Source: Bacteroidota bacterium
GTDB lineage: Bacteria > Bacteroidota > Bacteroidia > UBA4408
Assembly (NCBI GenBank): GCA_016721765.1
Contig: JADKHO010000001.1
Location: 1,352,001-1,416,000 of the forward strand
Length of the DNA: 64,000 nt
Direction of reading: 5' to 3'
This document shows positions 42,761 through 52,275 of the stretch, in pieces. Made by a program: the position numbers and the translations under genes. The notes beneath the pieces are model-generated. The model worked only from the letters and a program-made list of their open reading frames with translations, did not search any database and had not been told where the DNA came from. The first letter of the stretch is position 1, and each line of letters begins with the position of its first letter.

Positions 42761-45628
42761 ATGAAAAAAATAATCCTGTTAGGCACTTGCTTAATTGCCT
42801 CCTTATCCATTCTTACTGCCCAACCTAAACTTATCGAAAGGGTTTCCAAGCAAGGAAATGAAGTTGTTATTCCATATGAAAAATATGTCTTGCCGAATGG
42901 GCTCACCATTGTTTTACACGAAGACCATTCCGACCCGGCAGTATATGTTGATGTTACCTATCACGTAGGTTCAGCACGCGAAGAAATTGGTCGCTCCGGA
43001 TTTGCGCATTTCTTCGAACACATGATGTTTCAAGGTTCCGACCACGTGGGCGATGATCAACATTTTAAAATTGTATCGGAAGCAGGTGGTAACTTGAACG
43101 GAACCACAAACAGTGATCGCACCAATTATTTCGAAACCATGCCGAGCAATCAACTCGAAATTGCATTATGGTTGGAGGCCGACCGAATGGGCTTTTTACT
43201 GGATGCGGTAACACAAAAGAAATTTGAAATTCAACGCTCCACTGTTAAAAACGAACGTGGGCAAAATTATGATAATCGTCCCTATGGATTGGTTAATGAA
43301 AAACTGTATCAAGCCATGTATCCATACGGACATCCTTATTCCTGGTCAACCATTGGCTATTTAGCGGATTTGGATCGGGTAGATGTAACCGATTTAAAGC
43401 AATTTTTCCTTCGCTGGTACGGCCCTAACAATGCAACCTTAACCGTTGCCGGGGATGTTAAACCGGCTGAAGTGTTGAAATTGGCCGAAAAATATTTTGG
43501 TAGTATACCACAATGCCCTGCTGTAAAAAATCAAGTTCCGGTAGAGGTAAAATTGGATAAAGACAGATACATTTCGTACGAGGATAATATTAAATTTCCA
43601 CTCATTGTGTTAGCCTATCCAACCATTCCGGCGCGTCATGCGGATGAAGCTGCATTGGATATTTTAGCAGAAGTATTTGGACAAAGTAAAAATTCGGTCA
43701 TCTATCAAAACCTTGTAAAAACGCAAAAAACGGTGCAATCAAGTGCTGAACATGGATGCCGCGAATTATCAGGTAGTTTTGAAGTGAGTGGAGTGGCCTC
43801 GCCGGGTAATTCACTTGCAGATATCGAAAAAATAATTCGAAGTTCTATGGAAGAATTCGAAAAGAAGGGCGTTTCTGACGAAGATTTAAAACGCTTTAAA
43901 GCAAGCTATGAATCAAATACCATTAACGGCTTAAATAGTGTGCGTGGTAAGGGTGCGCAGCTTGCCTTTTACCAAACCTTTACCGGAAATCCTAATTTTA
44001 TTAAAGACGATATGGCGCGTTACCTTAAAGTAACTAAAGAGGACGTGATGCGTGTATACAAACAATATGTAAAAAATAAACCTGCTGTAATATTAAGTGT
44101 ATATCCAAAAGGGAAAGCCGATATGAAAGCACATGCCGATAATTTTACACCGCCAGTAATTAATCCCAATGACGCTGATCACGCAGAATACAAAGGTCTA
44201 GTGTATAAAAAAGCAGTGGATACTTTCGACCGCAGCAAAAAGCCGCTTGCTGGAGACAATCCGGTTGTAAAAGTTCCTGAATTGTGGCAAGAAACCTTTG
44301 GCAATGGACTTAAAATAATTGGCAGCCAAAGTGACGAAATTCCTTCTGTAACATTGCAGTTAACTATTGAAGCGGGGCACCGTTTGGAGGAAAAATCAAA
44401 ATCAGGTATTGCGCAAATTATGGGTGATATTATGAAAGAGTCTACTCAAAATCATACCGCCGAACAAATGGAAGATGCGCTTGCAAAATTAGGAAGCAGC
44501 ATTGACATTGCTTCGGGCGCAAATGAATTAACGGTTACCATTTCTTCCTTGACCAAAAATTTGGATGAAACGTTAAAACTCGCTGAAGAGATTTTATTCC
44601 GCCCAAAATTTGACAAGGAAGATTTTGATTTGGTGAAAACGCAAAAGCTTCAAGCAATAGCCAATCAAGTAACCCAACCGGTTGTAGTGGCCAACAATGT
44701 ATTTAATAAATTGCTTTATGGTGATAACAGTATCATGTCGATACCGGCCGGTGGTACAACTGCATCGGTTACTTCCATTAGCCTCGAAGATTTAAAAGCG
44801 TATTACGAGAAAAATTTCTCACCCAATATTTCCAGCCTGGTTGTAGTGGGTGATATTAGTAAAGATGCAGTGGTTAAAAAATTGGATTTTCTAAAAAATT
44901 GGAAATCCAAAAACGTTGTTTTGCCAAAGGAGGATCCAATTCCTACAGTTGATAAAACAAAAATTTACCTCATCAATAAAGACAAAGCTGCACAGTCGGA
45001 AATACGAATCGGATACATGAGCATGCCTTATGATGCAACTGGCGATTTTTACAAATCTAACCTTATGAATTTCACATTAGGAGGTGCTTTCAACAGTCGT
45101 ATCAACATGAATTTAAGAGAGGACAAAGGCTATACCTATGGCGCACGCTCAAGCTATAATGGCGGCAAATACACTGGGCCATTTATTGCAGCTGCAGGAG
45201 TAAGGGCCGATGCAACTGACAGCTCCATGGTGGAATTTATAAAGGAAATAAATAATTATTCAGCAGCCGGAATTACCGATGAGGAATTAGCATTTACCAA
45301 AAATTCAATTGGATTATCGGATGCATTAAAATACGAAACACCTGCTCAAAAAGCAGTGTTTTTAAAACGCATTTCCGATTATAACTTAAGTGCAGACTTT
45401 GTGGATAAGCAAAATAATATCCTGAAAGACATTAGCAAAGATGAGATTAACCGACTTGCAAAAGATAAACTTCCAATGGAGAAAATGGTTATCACTGTGG
45501 TGGGAGACAAAAAATTGGTGTACGATGGCTTATCTAAATTGGGATATGAAATCATTGAAATGGATGCCGATGGAAAAGTGCTCAACGATAAAAACAATCA
45601 ACCCTTATATCCCGGCGATAAAAAGTAA
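42761..45628 (+). CDS. M16 family zinc metallopeptidase, two-module
   Basis: 955 residues with a signal peptide (1-20, ending LTAQ). The N-terminal M16 module has the inverted zinc motif HFFEH (His83, Glu86, His87) within GRSGFAHFFEHMMFQGS, and the distal Glu in NERGQNYDNRPYG. The C-terminal module (from about residue 505, LPELWQETFGNGLKIIG) lacks the motif but keeps the fold (RINMNLREDKGYTYGARSSY), as in pitrilysin-like enzymes. It should degrade peptides in the periplasm. Five bases before the next gene, so likely co-transcribed. Confidence 0.95.
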   Translation: MKKIILLGTCLIASLSILTAQPKLIERVSKQGNEVVIPYEKYVLPNGLTIVLHEDHSDPAVYVDVTYHVGSAREEIGRSGFAHFFEHMMFQGSDHVGDDQHFKIVSEAGGNLNGTTNSDRTNYFETMPSNQLEIALWLEADRMGFLLDAVTQKKFEIQRSTVKNERGQNYDNRPYGLVNEKLYQAMYPYGHPYSWSTIGYLADLDRVDVTDLKQFFLRWYGPNNATLTVAGDVKPAEVLKLAEKYFGSIPQCPAVKNQVPVEVKLDKDRYISYEDNIKFPLIVLAYPTIPARHADEAALDILAEVFGQSKNSVIYQNLVKTQKTVQSSAEHGCRELSGSFEVSGVASPGNSLADIEKIIRSSMEEFEKKGVSDEDLKRFKASYESNTINGLNSVRGKGAQLAFYQTFTGNPNFIKDDMARYLKVTKEDVMRVYKQYVKNKPAVILSVYPKGKADMKAHADNFTPPVINPNDADHAEYKGLVYKKAVDTFDRSKKPLAGDNPVVKVPELWQETFGNGLKIIGSQSDEIPSVTLQLTIEAGHRLEEKSKSGIAQIMGDIMKESTQNHTAEQMEDALAKLGSSIDIASGANELTVTISSLTKNLDETLKLAEEILFRPKFDKEDFDLVKTQKLQAIANQVTQPVVVANNVFNKLLYGDNSIMSIPAGGTTASVTSISLEDLKAYYEKNFSPNISSLVVVGDISKDAVVKKLDFLKNWKSKNVVLPKEDPIPTVDKTKIYLINKDKAAQSEIRIGYMSMPYDATGDFYKSNLMNFTLGGAFNSRINMNLREDKGYTYGARSSYNGGKYTGPFIAAAGVRADATDSSMVEFIKEINNYSAAGITDEELAFTKNSIGLSDALKYETPAQKAVFLKRISDYNLSADFVDKQNNILKDISKDEINRLAKDKLPMEKMVITVVGDKKLVYDGLSKLGYEIIEMDADGKVLNDKNNQPLYPGDKK

Positions 45629-45633
45629 TTAGC

Positions 45634-48600
45634 ATGAAGAAATTCTTGTTGCTTTCCTTAATTTGTTTTGTTTCGTTGTTTGCTCATGCACAAAACGCTA
45701 AAAATGCAAGCGCTGCAAATACACGCTATACCTACGACTCGGTATTGTATGAAAATTTAAAATACCGATTGGTGGGCCCCTTTCGAGGTGGAAGAAGCGC
45801 CGCAGTGTGTGGTGATTTTAAGCGCAAAAATGTATTTTATTTTGGAGCTACCGGCGGTGGTGTTTGGAAAACACAGGATGGTGGAAGTAACTGGAAAAAT
45901 ATCAGTGATAAATATTTTGGTGGTAGCATAGGTAGTGTTGTCATTGCTCCTAGCGATGCTTCTATCTTATATGTGGGTACCGGTGAAAACACCTTGCGTG
46001 GAAATGTGAGCGAAGGCAACGGTATGTGGAAGACGGAGGACGGCGGAAGAACTTGGAAAAATATAGGGTTAAAAGATTCGCGCCACATTACTCGTATTGT
46101 TATTCATCCTAAAAATCCAGACATGGTATGGGCAGCTTGCACCGGGCATCTCTTTGGACCTTCACAAGAGAGAGGTGTTTACAAAACAACGGATGGAGGA
46201 AAAACATGGAGACGCGTGTTGTTTAGCAACGAAAATGCCGGTGCAATAGATTTGATTGCTGATCCAACAAATCCTGCCATCCTTTATGCGAGCACCTGGC
46301 GCGTTCGGCGCACACCCTACAGTTTGGAAAGTGGTGGCGAAGGTAGCGCGCTCTGGAAGAGTATTGACGGGGGTGAAAACTGGAAAGTTATTTCTCGCAA
46401 CAAAGGTCTTCCCAAAGATACTATTGGAATTATTGGAATAACAGTTTCTCCATCAAATCCCGATAAATTATATGCCATTATAGAGTCGCGTACAGGTGGT
46501 GTTTTTGCTTCCGCGGATGGGGGCGAAACTTGGACAAAGACTTCGGAAAGCAGCGAAGTGCGTCAACGTTCTTGGTATTTCAGCAAAATATTTTGTGATC
46601 CCAAAAATGAAAATACTGTATACATCTGCAACGTAGGCTTTCATCGCTCTAAGGATGGCGGTAAAACATTTACACAAATCAATACACCCCATGGAGATCA
46701 CCACGATTTTTGGATTGATCCTGAAGATTCCCAACGCATGATTGTTGCGGATGATGGGGGTGCGCAAATTAGCTTTGATGGTGGAAATTACTGGAGTACT
46801 TATCACAATCAACCCACCTCGCAATTTTACAGAGTAAGCACCGATACACATTTCCCATACCGAATTCTTGGTGCACAACAAGATAATTCTACCGTGCGCA
46901 TTATGAGTCGAACTTATGCGGGTTCCATTACCGAAAATGATTGGTCCTCTACAGCAGGATTTGAATCAGGTTTTGTAGTTGCCGACCCACTTAATCCGGA
47001 TGTAGTGTATGGTGGAAATTATGGCGGCTATATTTCTCGTTTGGATCATAAAACGGGCGAAAACAGAACCGTGAGTGTTTGGCCCGAAAGCCCCATTGGT
47101 AGTGGTGCCGATGCGCTTAAATACCGTTTTCAATGGAATTTTCCAATCTTCTTTTCGCCGCACAACCCAAAGCGAATTTATGCCTGTGGCAATGTGCTGT
47201 TTAAATCCGAAAATGAAGGCGCCAGTTGGGAAGCAATTAGCCCTGACTTAACTACAAACGACAAAAGTAAGCAAGCTGCGAGCGGGGGAATCATTACTAA
47301 AGACAATACCAGTGTGGAATATTATTGTACTCTTTTTGCAGCGGCTGAATCACATTTAGAAAAGGATTTACTTTGGGTGGGAAGTGATGACGGTTTGGTA
47401 AATGTTTCAAAAGATGCTGGACAACATTGGGAAAATGTTACTCCAAAAGGTATTCCTGCCTGGATGATGTGGAACAGCATTGAAATTGATCCTTATAAAA
47501 AAGGCGCAGCTTACCTTGTCGGGACGCGCTACAAATTAGACGATTACACACCTTATTTGTTTAAAACCGAAGACTACGGAAAGAGCTGGAAAAAAATAAC
47601 AAACGGAATTGCTTCCAATCATTTTACCAGAGTGCTAAGAGCGGATAACGTGCGTAGTGGTTTGCTTTATTGCGGTACTGAATTCGGAATGTATATATCG
47701 TTTGATGATGGCGCTACATGGAAATCTTTTCAGCAAAATTTGCCCTTGGTTTCCATCACCGATTTAACCCTAAAAGAAAACGATCTGATAGTGGCTACAC
47801 AAGGAAGATCATTTTGGGTACTAGATGATTTGAGTGCCTTACAGCAAATGTCAAGCGGAATAACTGCTAAAAATATATTCGCATTCACTCCGCGCGCTGT
47901 TTATCGCACGGATGGATATGTAAATGCTAACCCCGGTAATGCCGGAATCAATCCACCCAACGGTTTAGTGCTGGATTATTTTTTGAAGGATTTTTCAGAT
48001 ACTGCTTTTCTTAAAATTGCGTTATACGATAAGGAATCAAAACTAATCCGAAGCTTTAATACAAAAGCTGATAAGGAAGAAAAAATGGAAGCGAAAAAGG
48101 GGATGAATCGCTTTGTTTGGGATTTGTACTATCCTCCTGCTGAAAAAATTGAGGATATGATTTTATGGTCAGGTTCAATAGGTGGACCAAAAGCGGCTCC
48201 CGGGAATTATTCTGCAGTTATTAAAAGTAGAACCGACTCCGTGCGTATTAACTTTACGGTAGTAGCGGATCCCAATTATAAAATTTCGCAAAGCGAGTAT
48301 GAAGCACAATTTAAATTTCTCTTAAAGACCCGCGATAAATTTTCGGAAACGCAAAAGGGAATAAAACAGATTCGCGAATTTCGTCAACAAATTAATGGGC
48401 TAAACGCCAGACTGGCTAAGGATTCTACGCTTAAGGCAGTAAAAAGTACCGGCGATAGCATCGTTAAAAAATTAACCCGTATCGAAGAAACCTTATATCA
48501 AACAAAAGTAAAAAGTGGTCAAGATGTGTTGAATTATCCCATACGCTTAAACGATAAATTATCGGCTGTATACGATGCCGCAAACAGCGGGTATATGGCA

Positions 48601-48750
48601 CCAAGTAAGCAAGTGCAAGAAGTGTATGAAGTGCTTGCATCACAAATTGATGCGGAGTTAGCTAAGCTAAAAGTGATTAAGGAAATAGATGTGAAAAAAT
48701 TAAACGCACTCTTAAAAGAGAAAGATGTGCCGTTTATTTATTTAAAATAA
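45634..48750 (+). CDS. VPS10/BNR-repeat exported protein
   Basis: 1038 residues, signal peptide (ending LFAHAQ). At least eight Asp-box/BNR turns are seen (WKTQDGGSNWKN, WKTEDGGRTWKN, YKTTDGGKTWRR, WKSIDGGENWKV, FASADGGETWTK, SKDGGKTFTQ, YGKSWKKI, FDDGATWKSF), giving a double propeller like sortilin-type (VPS10) proteins. The C-terminal 280 residues contain a beta-sandwich and a coiled helical end. Often listed as glycosyl hydrolase, but no catalytic residues can be assigned. It follows the M16 gene directly. Confidence 0.92.
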   Translation: MKKFLLLSLICFVSLFAHAQNAKNASAANTRYTYDSVLYENLKYRLVGPFRGGRSAAVCGDFKRKNVFYFGATGGGVWKTQDGGSNWKNISDKYFGGSIGSVVIAPSDASILYVGTGENTLRGNVSEGNGMWKTEDGGRTWKNIGLKDSRHITRIVIHPKNPDMVWAACTGHLFGPSQERGVYKTTDGGKTWRRVLFSNENAGAIDLIADPTNPAILYASTWRVRRTPYSLESGGEGSALWKSIDGGENWKVISRNKGLPKDTIGIIGITVSPSNPDKLYAIIESRTGGVFASADGGETWTKTSESSEVRQRSWYFSKIFCDPKNENTVYICNVGFHRSKDGGKTFTQINTPHGDHHDFWIDPEDSQRMIVADDGGAQISFDGGNYWSTYHNQPTSQFYRVSTDTHFPYRILGAQQDNSTVRIMSRTYAGSITENDWSSTAGFESGFVVADPLNPDVVYGGNYGGYISRLDHKTGENRTVSVWPESPIGSGADALKYRFQWNFPIFFSPHNPKRIYACGNVLFKSENEGASWEAISPDLTTNDKSKQAASGGIITKDNTSVEYYCTLFAAAESHLEKDLLWVGSDDGLVNVSKDAGQHWENVTPKGIPAWMMWNSIEIDPYKKGAAYLVGTRYKLDDYTPYLFKTEDYGKSWKKITNGIASNHFTRVLRADNVRSGLLYCGTEFGMYISFDDGATWKSFQQNLPLVSITDLTLKENDLIVATQGRSFWVLDDLSALQQMSSGITAKNIFAFTPRAVYRTDGYVNANPGNAGINPPNGLVLDYFLKDFSDTAFLKIALYDKESKLIRSFNTKADKEEKMEAKKGMNRFVWDLYYPPAEKIEDMILWSGSIGGPKAAPGNYSAVIKSRTDSVRINFTVVADPNYKISQSEYEAQFKFLLKTRDKFSETQKGIKQIREFRQQINGLNARLAKDSTLKAVKSTGDSIVKKLTRIEETLYQTKVKSGQDVLNYPIRLNDKLSAVYDAANSGYMAPSKQVQEVYEVLASQIDAELAKLKVIKEIDVKKLNALLKEKDVPFIYLK

Positions 48751-48752
48751 GC

Positions 48753-51659
48753 TTACCGCAACAAACTAACATTTCCTTGTTTTATCAATTCATCGTTATT
48801 GAGGCAAATAATACGTGCATAATAAGCATATACAGCAGGTTCTGCGATCGCACCTTTGTAAAATCCATTCCATCCTGATTTAGGATCATTGCTTTCAAAT
48901 ACTTTCTCGCCCCAGCGGTTGTAAACGATAAAATATAATTCCTTAATCTGATTCCCGCGAACGTAAAAAATATCGTTGTCGCCATCATTGTTTGGAGTAA
49001 AGGCATTGGGCACAAATACTTCGCTTTCGGCACAACTCAATTGAATTACATGCACCGTTACATTGGCCTCTCGTTTACATTCAAACGAATCTGTCATCAC
49101 AACTAAATAGGTAATTGTTTCAGGAGGTGTGGCAGTAGGATTCGCAATAATAGCCGAATTCAAAGAGGAGGATGGACTCCACAAATAATTAAAATCATTT
49201 TGAACAGGAGTAGCATGAAGGAGTGTGCTTTGCCCGGCAAATAAAGTATCTTCATCCGTGCTGGCTGCTAATTGGGGCAGTTGTGAATAAGGTACAAACA
49301 CAGTAACGGTTTTAGTTATTACACATGTGTCGCCATCCGCTGCAATTGCAGTAATAGCAACGTTATAGGTGGTAGTGCTATCTATTGTAACAATTGGATT
49401 TGAAACAGTATCACTACTTAATCCGTTTGCCGGGGTCCAGTTATAGGCAACTCCTCCAAAAGCAAAAATTTGAACGGGATTTGCGTCACAAAGTGAAGTA
49501 TCATTTGGTCCAACCGCAGCGGCCAGTTTGGTGAGGTTCACCGGTAAACTTATCGTATCGCTGCAACCTGCCCAAGTACTGGCAATAAGGGTAGCAGTGA
49601 AGTTCCCGAAAAAAGCATAAGTATGCACAGGGTTTTTCAAAGTCGATGTTTGGCCATCCCCAAAGCTCCACTGCCAGGTGCTTGGAGCGGTAAAAGCATC
49701 GGCTGTTGAATCATGAAAACTCACTGTATTGCTGCAACTTTCCACATCGTAATCAAATCCCGCAATAAGTGGTGGATAAATATGAATAGTCAAGCTGGAA
49801 GTATCTTTGCACCCACTCTGATTGGCTTGATTAAAGGCAATGAGCGAAATTTGAAAAGTGCCGGTATCCGAAAAAACGTGAACAGGATTCACCGCAACAG
49901 AAGTATTCGCGGCAGAGCCGTTATCTCCAAAGTTCCACAAATAACTTTGACCACCGATAGAGGTATTTATAAAACTTAAATTTTTAGTGCCACAAATTAC
50001 CGGATTTGCCTGAAAGGCTGATTTTGCTAAAAGCGTAACATTAACGCTTACCAGTTTTGAAACCAGACAGGTGTCGCCTAAACTATTCAAAACTTTTGCA
50101 GTAACCGTGTAAATAGTGGTGGAAGTTGGCGATGCAGTTGGTGTTGCACTGTTGGCATTGCTTAATGACGCTGCCGGAGCCCAAGTATAACTTATTCCAC
50201 CACTTGCCGAAAGCTGAGTACTATCAAATTGGCAAATGGTAGCCGAAGCGCTTACAGTAACAGCAGGAACACTAGCTACAGTAATGGTTTGGGCATGTGT
50301 TGCCGAACATCCCAGCACAGATGAAGCAGAGAGGGTTACAGTATAAGTGCCTGCGGTAGTGTAGGTATGTGATGGGTTTTGTTGAGTAGAAGTAGTGCCG
50401 TCTCCAAAATTCCAAAGCCAGTTGTTAATCGGATGTCCGGGAAATACCGAACCATCAGAAAAGTTTACACTCATGCTACAAGTCGTATTTTGAGTAGTAA
50501 AGTTTGCAGTCATTTGAGGATAAATATTTACCGTTGCAAAGCAGGTATCATTACACGCTGCATTGTTGCTATACGCTACAAGGTAAGTAGGATAGGAACC
50601 GGGTCCCGGATAAGTGTAACTGGGCTGAAAGACTGTGGATGTATCAGCTTGTGTATTTGGGTCGCCAAAATTCCACTTGTAATTTACCGCTCCAAAACTG
50701 TTGTTGTTAAATTGAACAGTATTGCCACCGCACACTACAATCGCCTGAAGGGAAGGAATGGGAATTACAATTTCAGAAACAATAAAATTCGGGCAAGCCA
50801 CCACATTAAATTGCACATCGCGTTTGGTAGCTCCTAAATACACCCCATTTCGGTATTCCGATACTTGTACACCCACTACAAATTGACCTTGTGTATTAGG
50901 CGTTACGGTTAATGAACCCGTTTGAGGATTAATTGATAGCGGAACACCTCCCATTACATTGGCAAGGGTGTAAGGAGGATTAAAAGTGAGAGGAAAATAG
51001 GGAGGTGATAGTGTTGGAATGGGAACAGGAGCGCTGGCACTTGCACCATCCAATGGAGTGTATAGGCTATACACCATCGAATCGCCCTCAAAATCAAGTG
51101 CAGAATGATCAAAGGTGTAAGGGTAATTCAAACACAAAAACAAAGGTGGCAAATTTTTAAATACAGGATTCGAATTTTGAGTAGTTATTGTACTGCTTGG
51201 AATGCTGGCATAATAAGTGGCTCCCACTTGCCCGGGAGTGGTAATATTTTGAATGGTATTGTTTCGGCAACAACGTTGATACGCTAATTGATAGCCACCG
51301 GGAATAGGTGGTAAAACTTTAATTCCAAAATATTGCGCCCGCTGATAACAAATGCTGGCAGGTGGTGTAAAGCAGGTACTATTAATGGATGGAGCAAGGG
51401 TATCAAATGGAGGCAAAGCCAACTGAATGCTGTCAATAAAAACATCGTTAATGTCGAAAATACCAATGTGAGCGGGATCATCAAAAGTTGCACCCGGATT
51501 ACCAAAGCAATCACGAAAAATGGTGAGACTAATTTCGTAGGTATCGTTTCCTATGTTCTTATACGTAAGCACACCTCCTACAATATGCGAGGAGTAAGCC
51601 TTTGAAGCAAAACATAAAAGAAAAACAACACTAAAAAATCTTAAAATAACCCCACGCAT
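48753..51659 (-). CDS. Large exported PKD-domain protein with type IX gliding-motility C-terminal domain
   Basis: 968 residues: signal peptide (1-22), a Bacteroidota-typical N-terminal domain (HIVGGVLTYKNIGNDTYEISLTIFRDC...), several PKD domains with the YKWNFGDPN, WLWNFGDGTTST, YLWNFGDNGS and WQWSFGDGQTST core and a C-terminal CHU_C domain (FVPNAFTPNNDGDNDIFYVRG...YNRWGEKVFES...GWNGFYKG...VYAYYARI). That domain directs type IX secretion (type B sorting). Probably a surface adhesin. Convergent with the VPS10-like gene (2-base gap). Confidence 0.95.
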   Translation of the reverse strand: MRGVILRFFSVVFLLCFASKAYSSHIVGGVLTYKNIGNDTYEISLTIFRDCFGNPGATFDDPAHIGIFDINDVFIDSIQLALPPFDTLAPSINSTCFTPPASICYQRAQYFGIKVLPPIPGGYQLAYQRCCRNNTIQNITTPGQVGATYYASIPSSTITTQNSNPVFKNLPPLFLCLNYPYTFDHSALDFEGDSMVYSLYTPLDGASASAPVPIPTLSPPYFPLTFNPPYTLANVMGGVPLSINPQTGSLTVTPNTQGQFVVGVQVSEYRNGVYLGATKRDVQFNVVACPNFIVSEIVIPIPSLQAIVVCGGNTVQFNNNSFGAVNYKWNFGDPNTQADTSTVFQPSYTYPGPGSYPTYLVAYSNNAACNDTCFATVNIYPQMTANFTTQNTTCSMSVNFSDGSVFPGHPINNWLWNFGDGTTSTQQNPSHTYTTAGTYTVTLSASSVLGCSATHAQTITVASVPAVTVSASATICQFDSTQLSASGGISYTWAPAASLSNANSATPTASPTSTTIYTVTAKVLNSLGDTCLVSKLVSVNVTLLAKSAFQANPVICGTKNLSFINTSIGGQSYLWNFGDNGSAANTSVAVNPVHVFSDTGTFQISLIAFNQANQSGCKDTSSLTIHIYPPLIAGFDYDVESCSNTVSFHDSTADAFTAPSTWQWSFGDGQTSTLKNPVHTYAFFGNFTATLIASTWAGCSDTISLPVNLTKLAAAVGPNDTSLCDANPVQIFAFGGVAYNWTPANGLSSDTVSNPIVTIDSTTTYNVAITAIAADGDTCVITKTVTVFVPYSQLPQLAASTDEDTLFAGQSTLLHATPVQNDFNYLWSPSSSLNSAIIANPTATPPETITYLVVMTDSFECKREANVTVHVIQLSCAESEVFVPNAFTPNNDGDNDIFYVRGNQIKELYFIVYNRWGEKVFESNDPKSGWNGFYKGAIAEPAVYAYYARIICLNNDELIKQGNVSLLR

Positions 51660-51764
51660 ATTGCCTATTTGATGAGTAAATATAGCGCTTTGTGAAGTTT
51701 TTGCAAAATGATTTTTAAATTATGGAGATAAAACAAAAAAGTACTTAAATGCAAGATGAACTGT

Positions 51765-51794
51765 AAGGAAAACCAGATTCGAACCGGACACCTT
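51765..51794 (-). pseudogene. tRNA remnant (T-arm and 3' end)
   Basis: The minus strand keeps GGTGTCCGGTTCGAATC, close to the T-arm of the intact tRNA at 52021 (GGTGACCGGTTCGAATC), but no matching 5' half is present. It is part of the 616-base non-coding stretch 51660-52275. Confidence 0.5.
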
Positions 51795-51990
51795 CCTCCT
51801 GCGGCGAACGCTCGCACCCTTTCTCGCTCGCATCCTGTGAGAGAGTTTTATTTTTTTTGCATCTTGCCGGTAGTTAAATTGCCTCTCGCACAATAATTCA
51901 GATGTAGGTGCTATAGTAATAAACAACTATTTAGCACAAGCAAAGAACCTACTGTTAAGGGATGTATTTAACGTGAATTCTATAAAACAA

Positions 51991-52018
51991 AAAAGCCCCG
52001 CAAAAATGCAAGACTTTT
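51991..52018 (-). terminator. Intrinsic terminator of tRNA-Ala
   Basis: A 12-bp stem (51991-52002 with 52007-52018, with G-T pairs in the centre), 4-base loop, T tail on the minus strand; it starts 3 bases after the tRNA 3' end. Confidence 0.75.
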
Positions 52019-52020
52019 AG

Positions 52021-52094
52021 TGGAGAATACCGGATTCGAACCGGTCACCTCTTGCCTGCCAGGCAAGCGCTCTAGCCAAATGAGCTAATTCCCC
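52021..52094 (-). tRNA. tRNA-Ala, anticodon GGC
   Basis: The 74-base minus-strand sequence folds as a full cloverleaf: acceptor GGGGAAT/ATTCTCC (one G-T pair), D-arm GCTC...GAGC, anticodon arm CTTGC-CTGGCAG-GCAAG with anticodon GGC, T-arm ACCGG-TTCGAAT-CCGGT, discriminator A. CCA is not encoded, as is usual in Bacteroidota. Confidence 0.96.
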
Positions 52095-52111
52095 AAAAAA
52101 TTTATTTTCAA

Positions 52112-52172
52112 TTCTCGTTACGGTCACCTTTCCGCTTTTGAGAGACACTCTATCCAAATGAGCTAATTCCCC
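52112..52172 (-). pseudogene. Degenerate tRNA copy
   Basis: The minus strand has an intact acceptor 5' strand and D-arm, identical to the tRNA at 52021 over 19 bases (52154-52172 and 52076-52094). The anticodon stem does not pair and the T-arm and 3' acceptor strand are lost. Same orientation as the intact gene, 78 bases away. Confidence 0.7.
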
Positions 52173-52275
52173 TTTAAAATTTGAGACTGCGAAAATATCA
52201 AAATCTTTTAATCTCAGGCTTAAAAATAGCTAACATTGTATCCGATTTCAACTAATTACTCAAAACTTTATTCTT

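Noticed and set aside
45634..48750. Glycoside hydrolase activity of the BNR protein
   Set aside because: Asp-box repeats alone do not show catalysis and no acid pair can be assigned.
51720..51926. Small minus-strand ORF in the tRNA region
   Set aside because: It overlaps the tRNA remnant, has an unusual basic composition and no start context; treated as non-coding.
52112..52172. Second functional tRNA
   Set aside because: The anticodon stem does not pair and the T-arm and 3' acceptor strand are missing.
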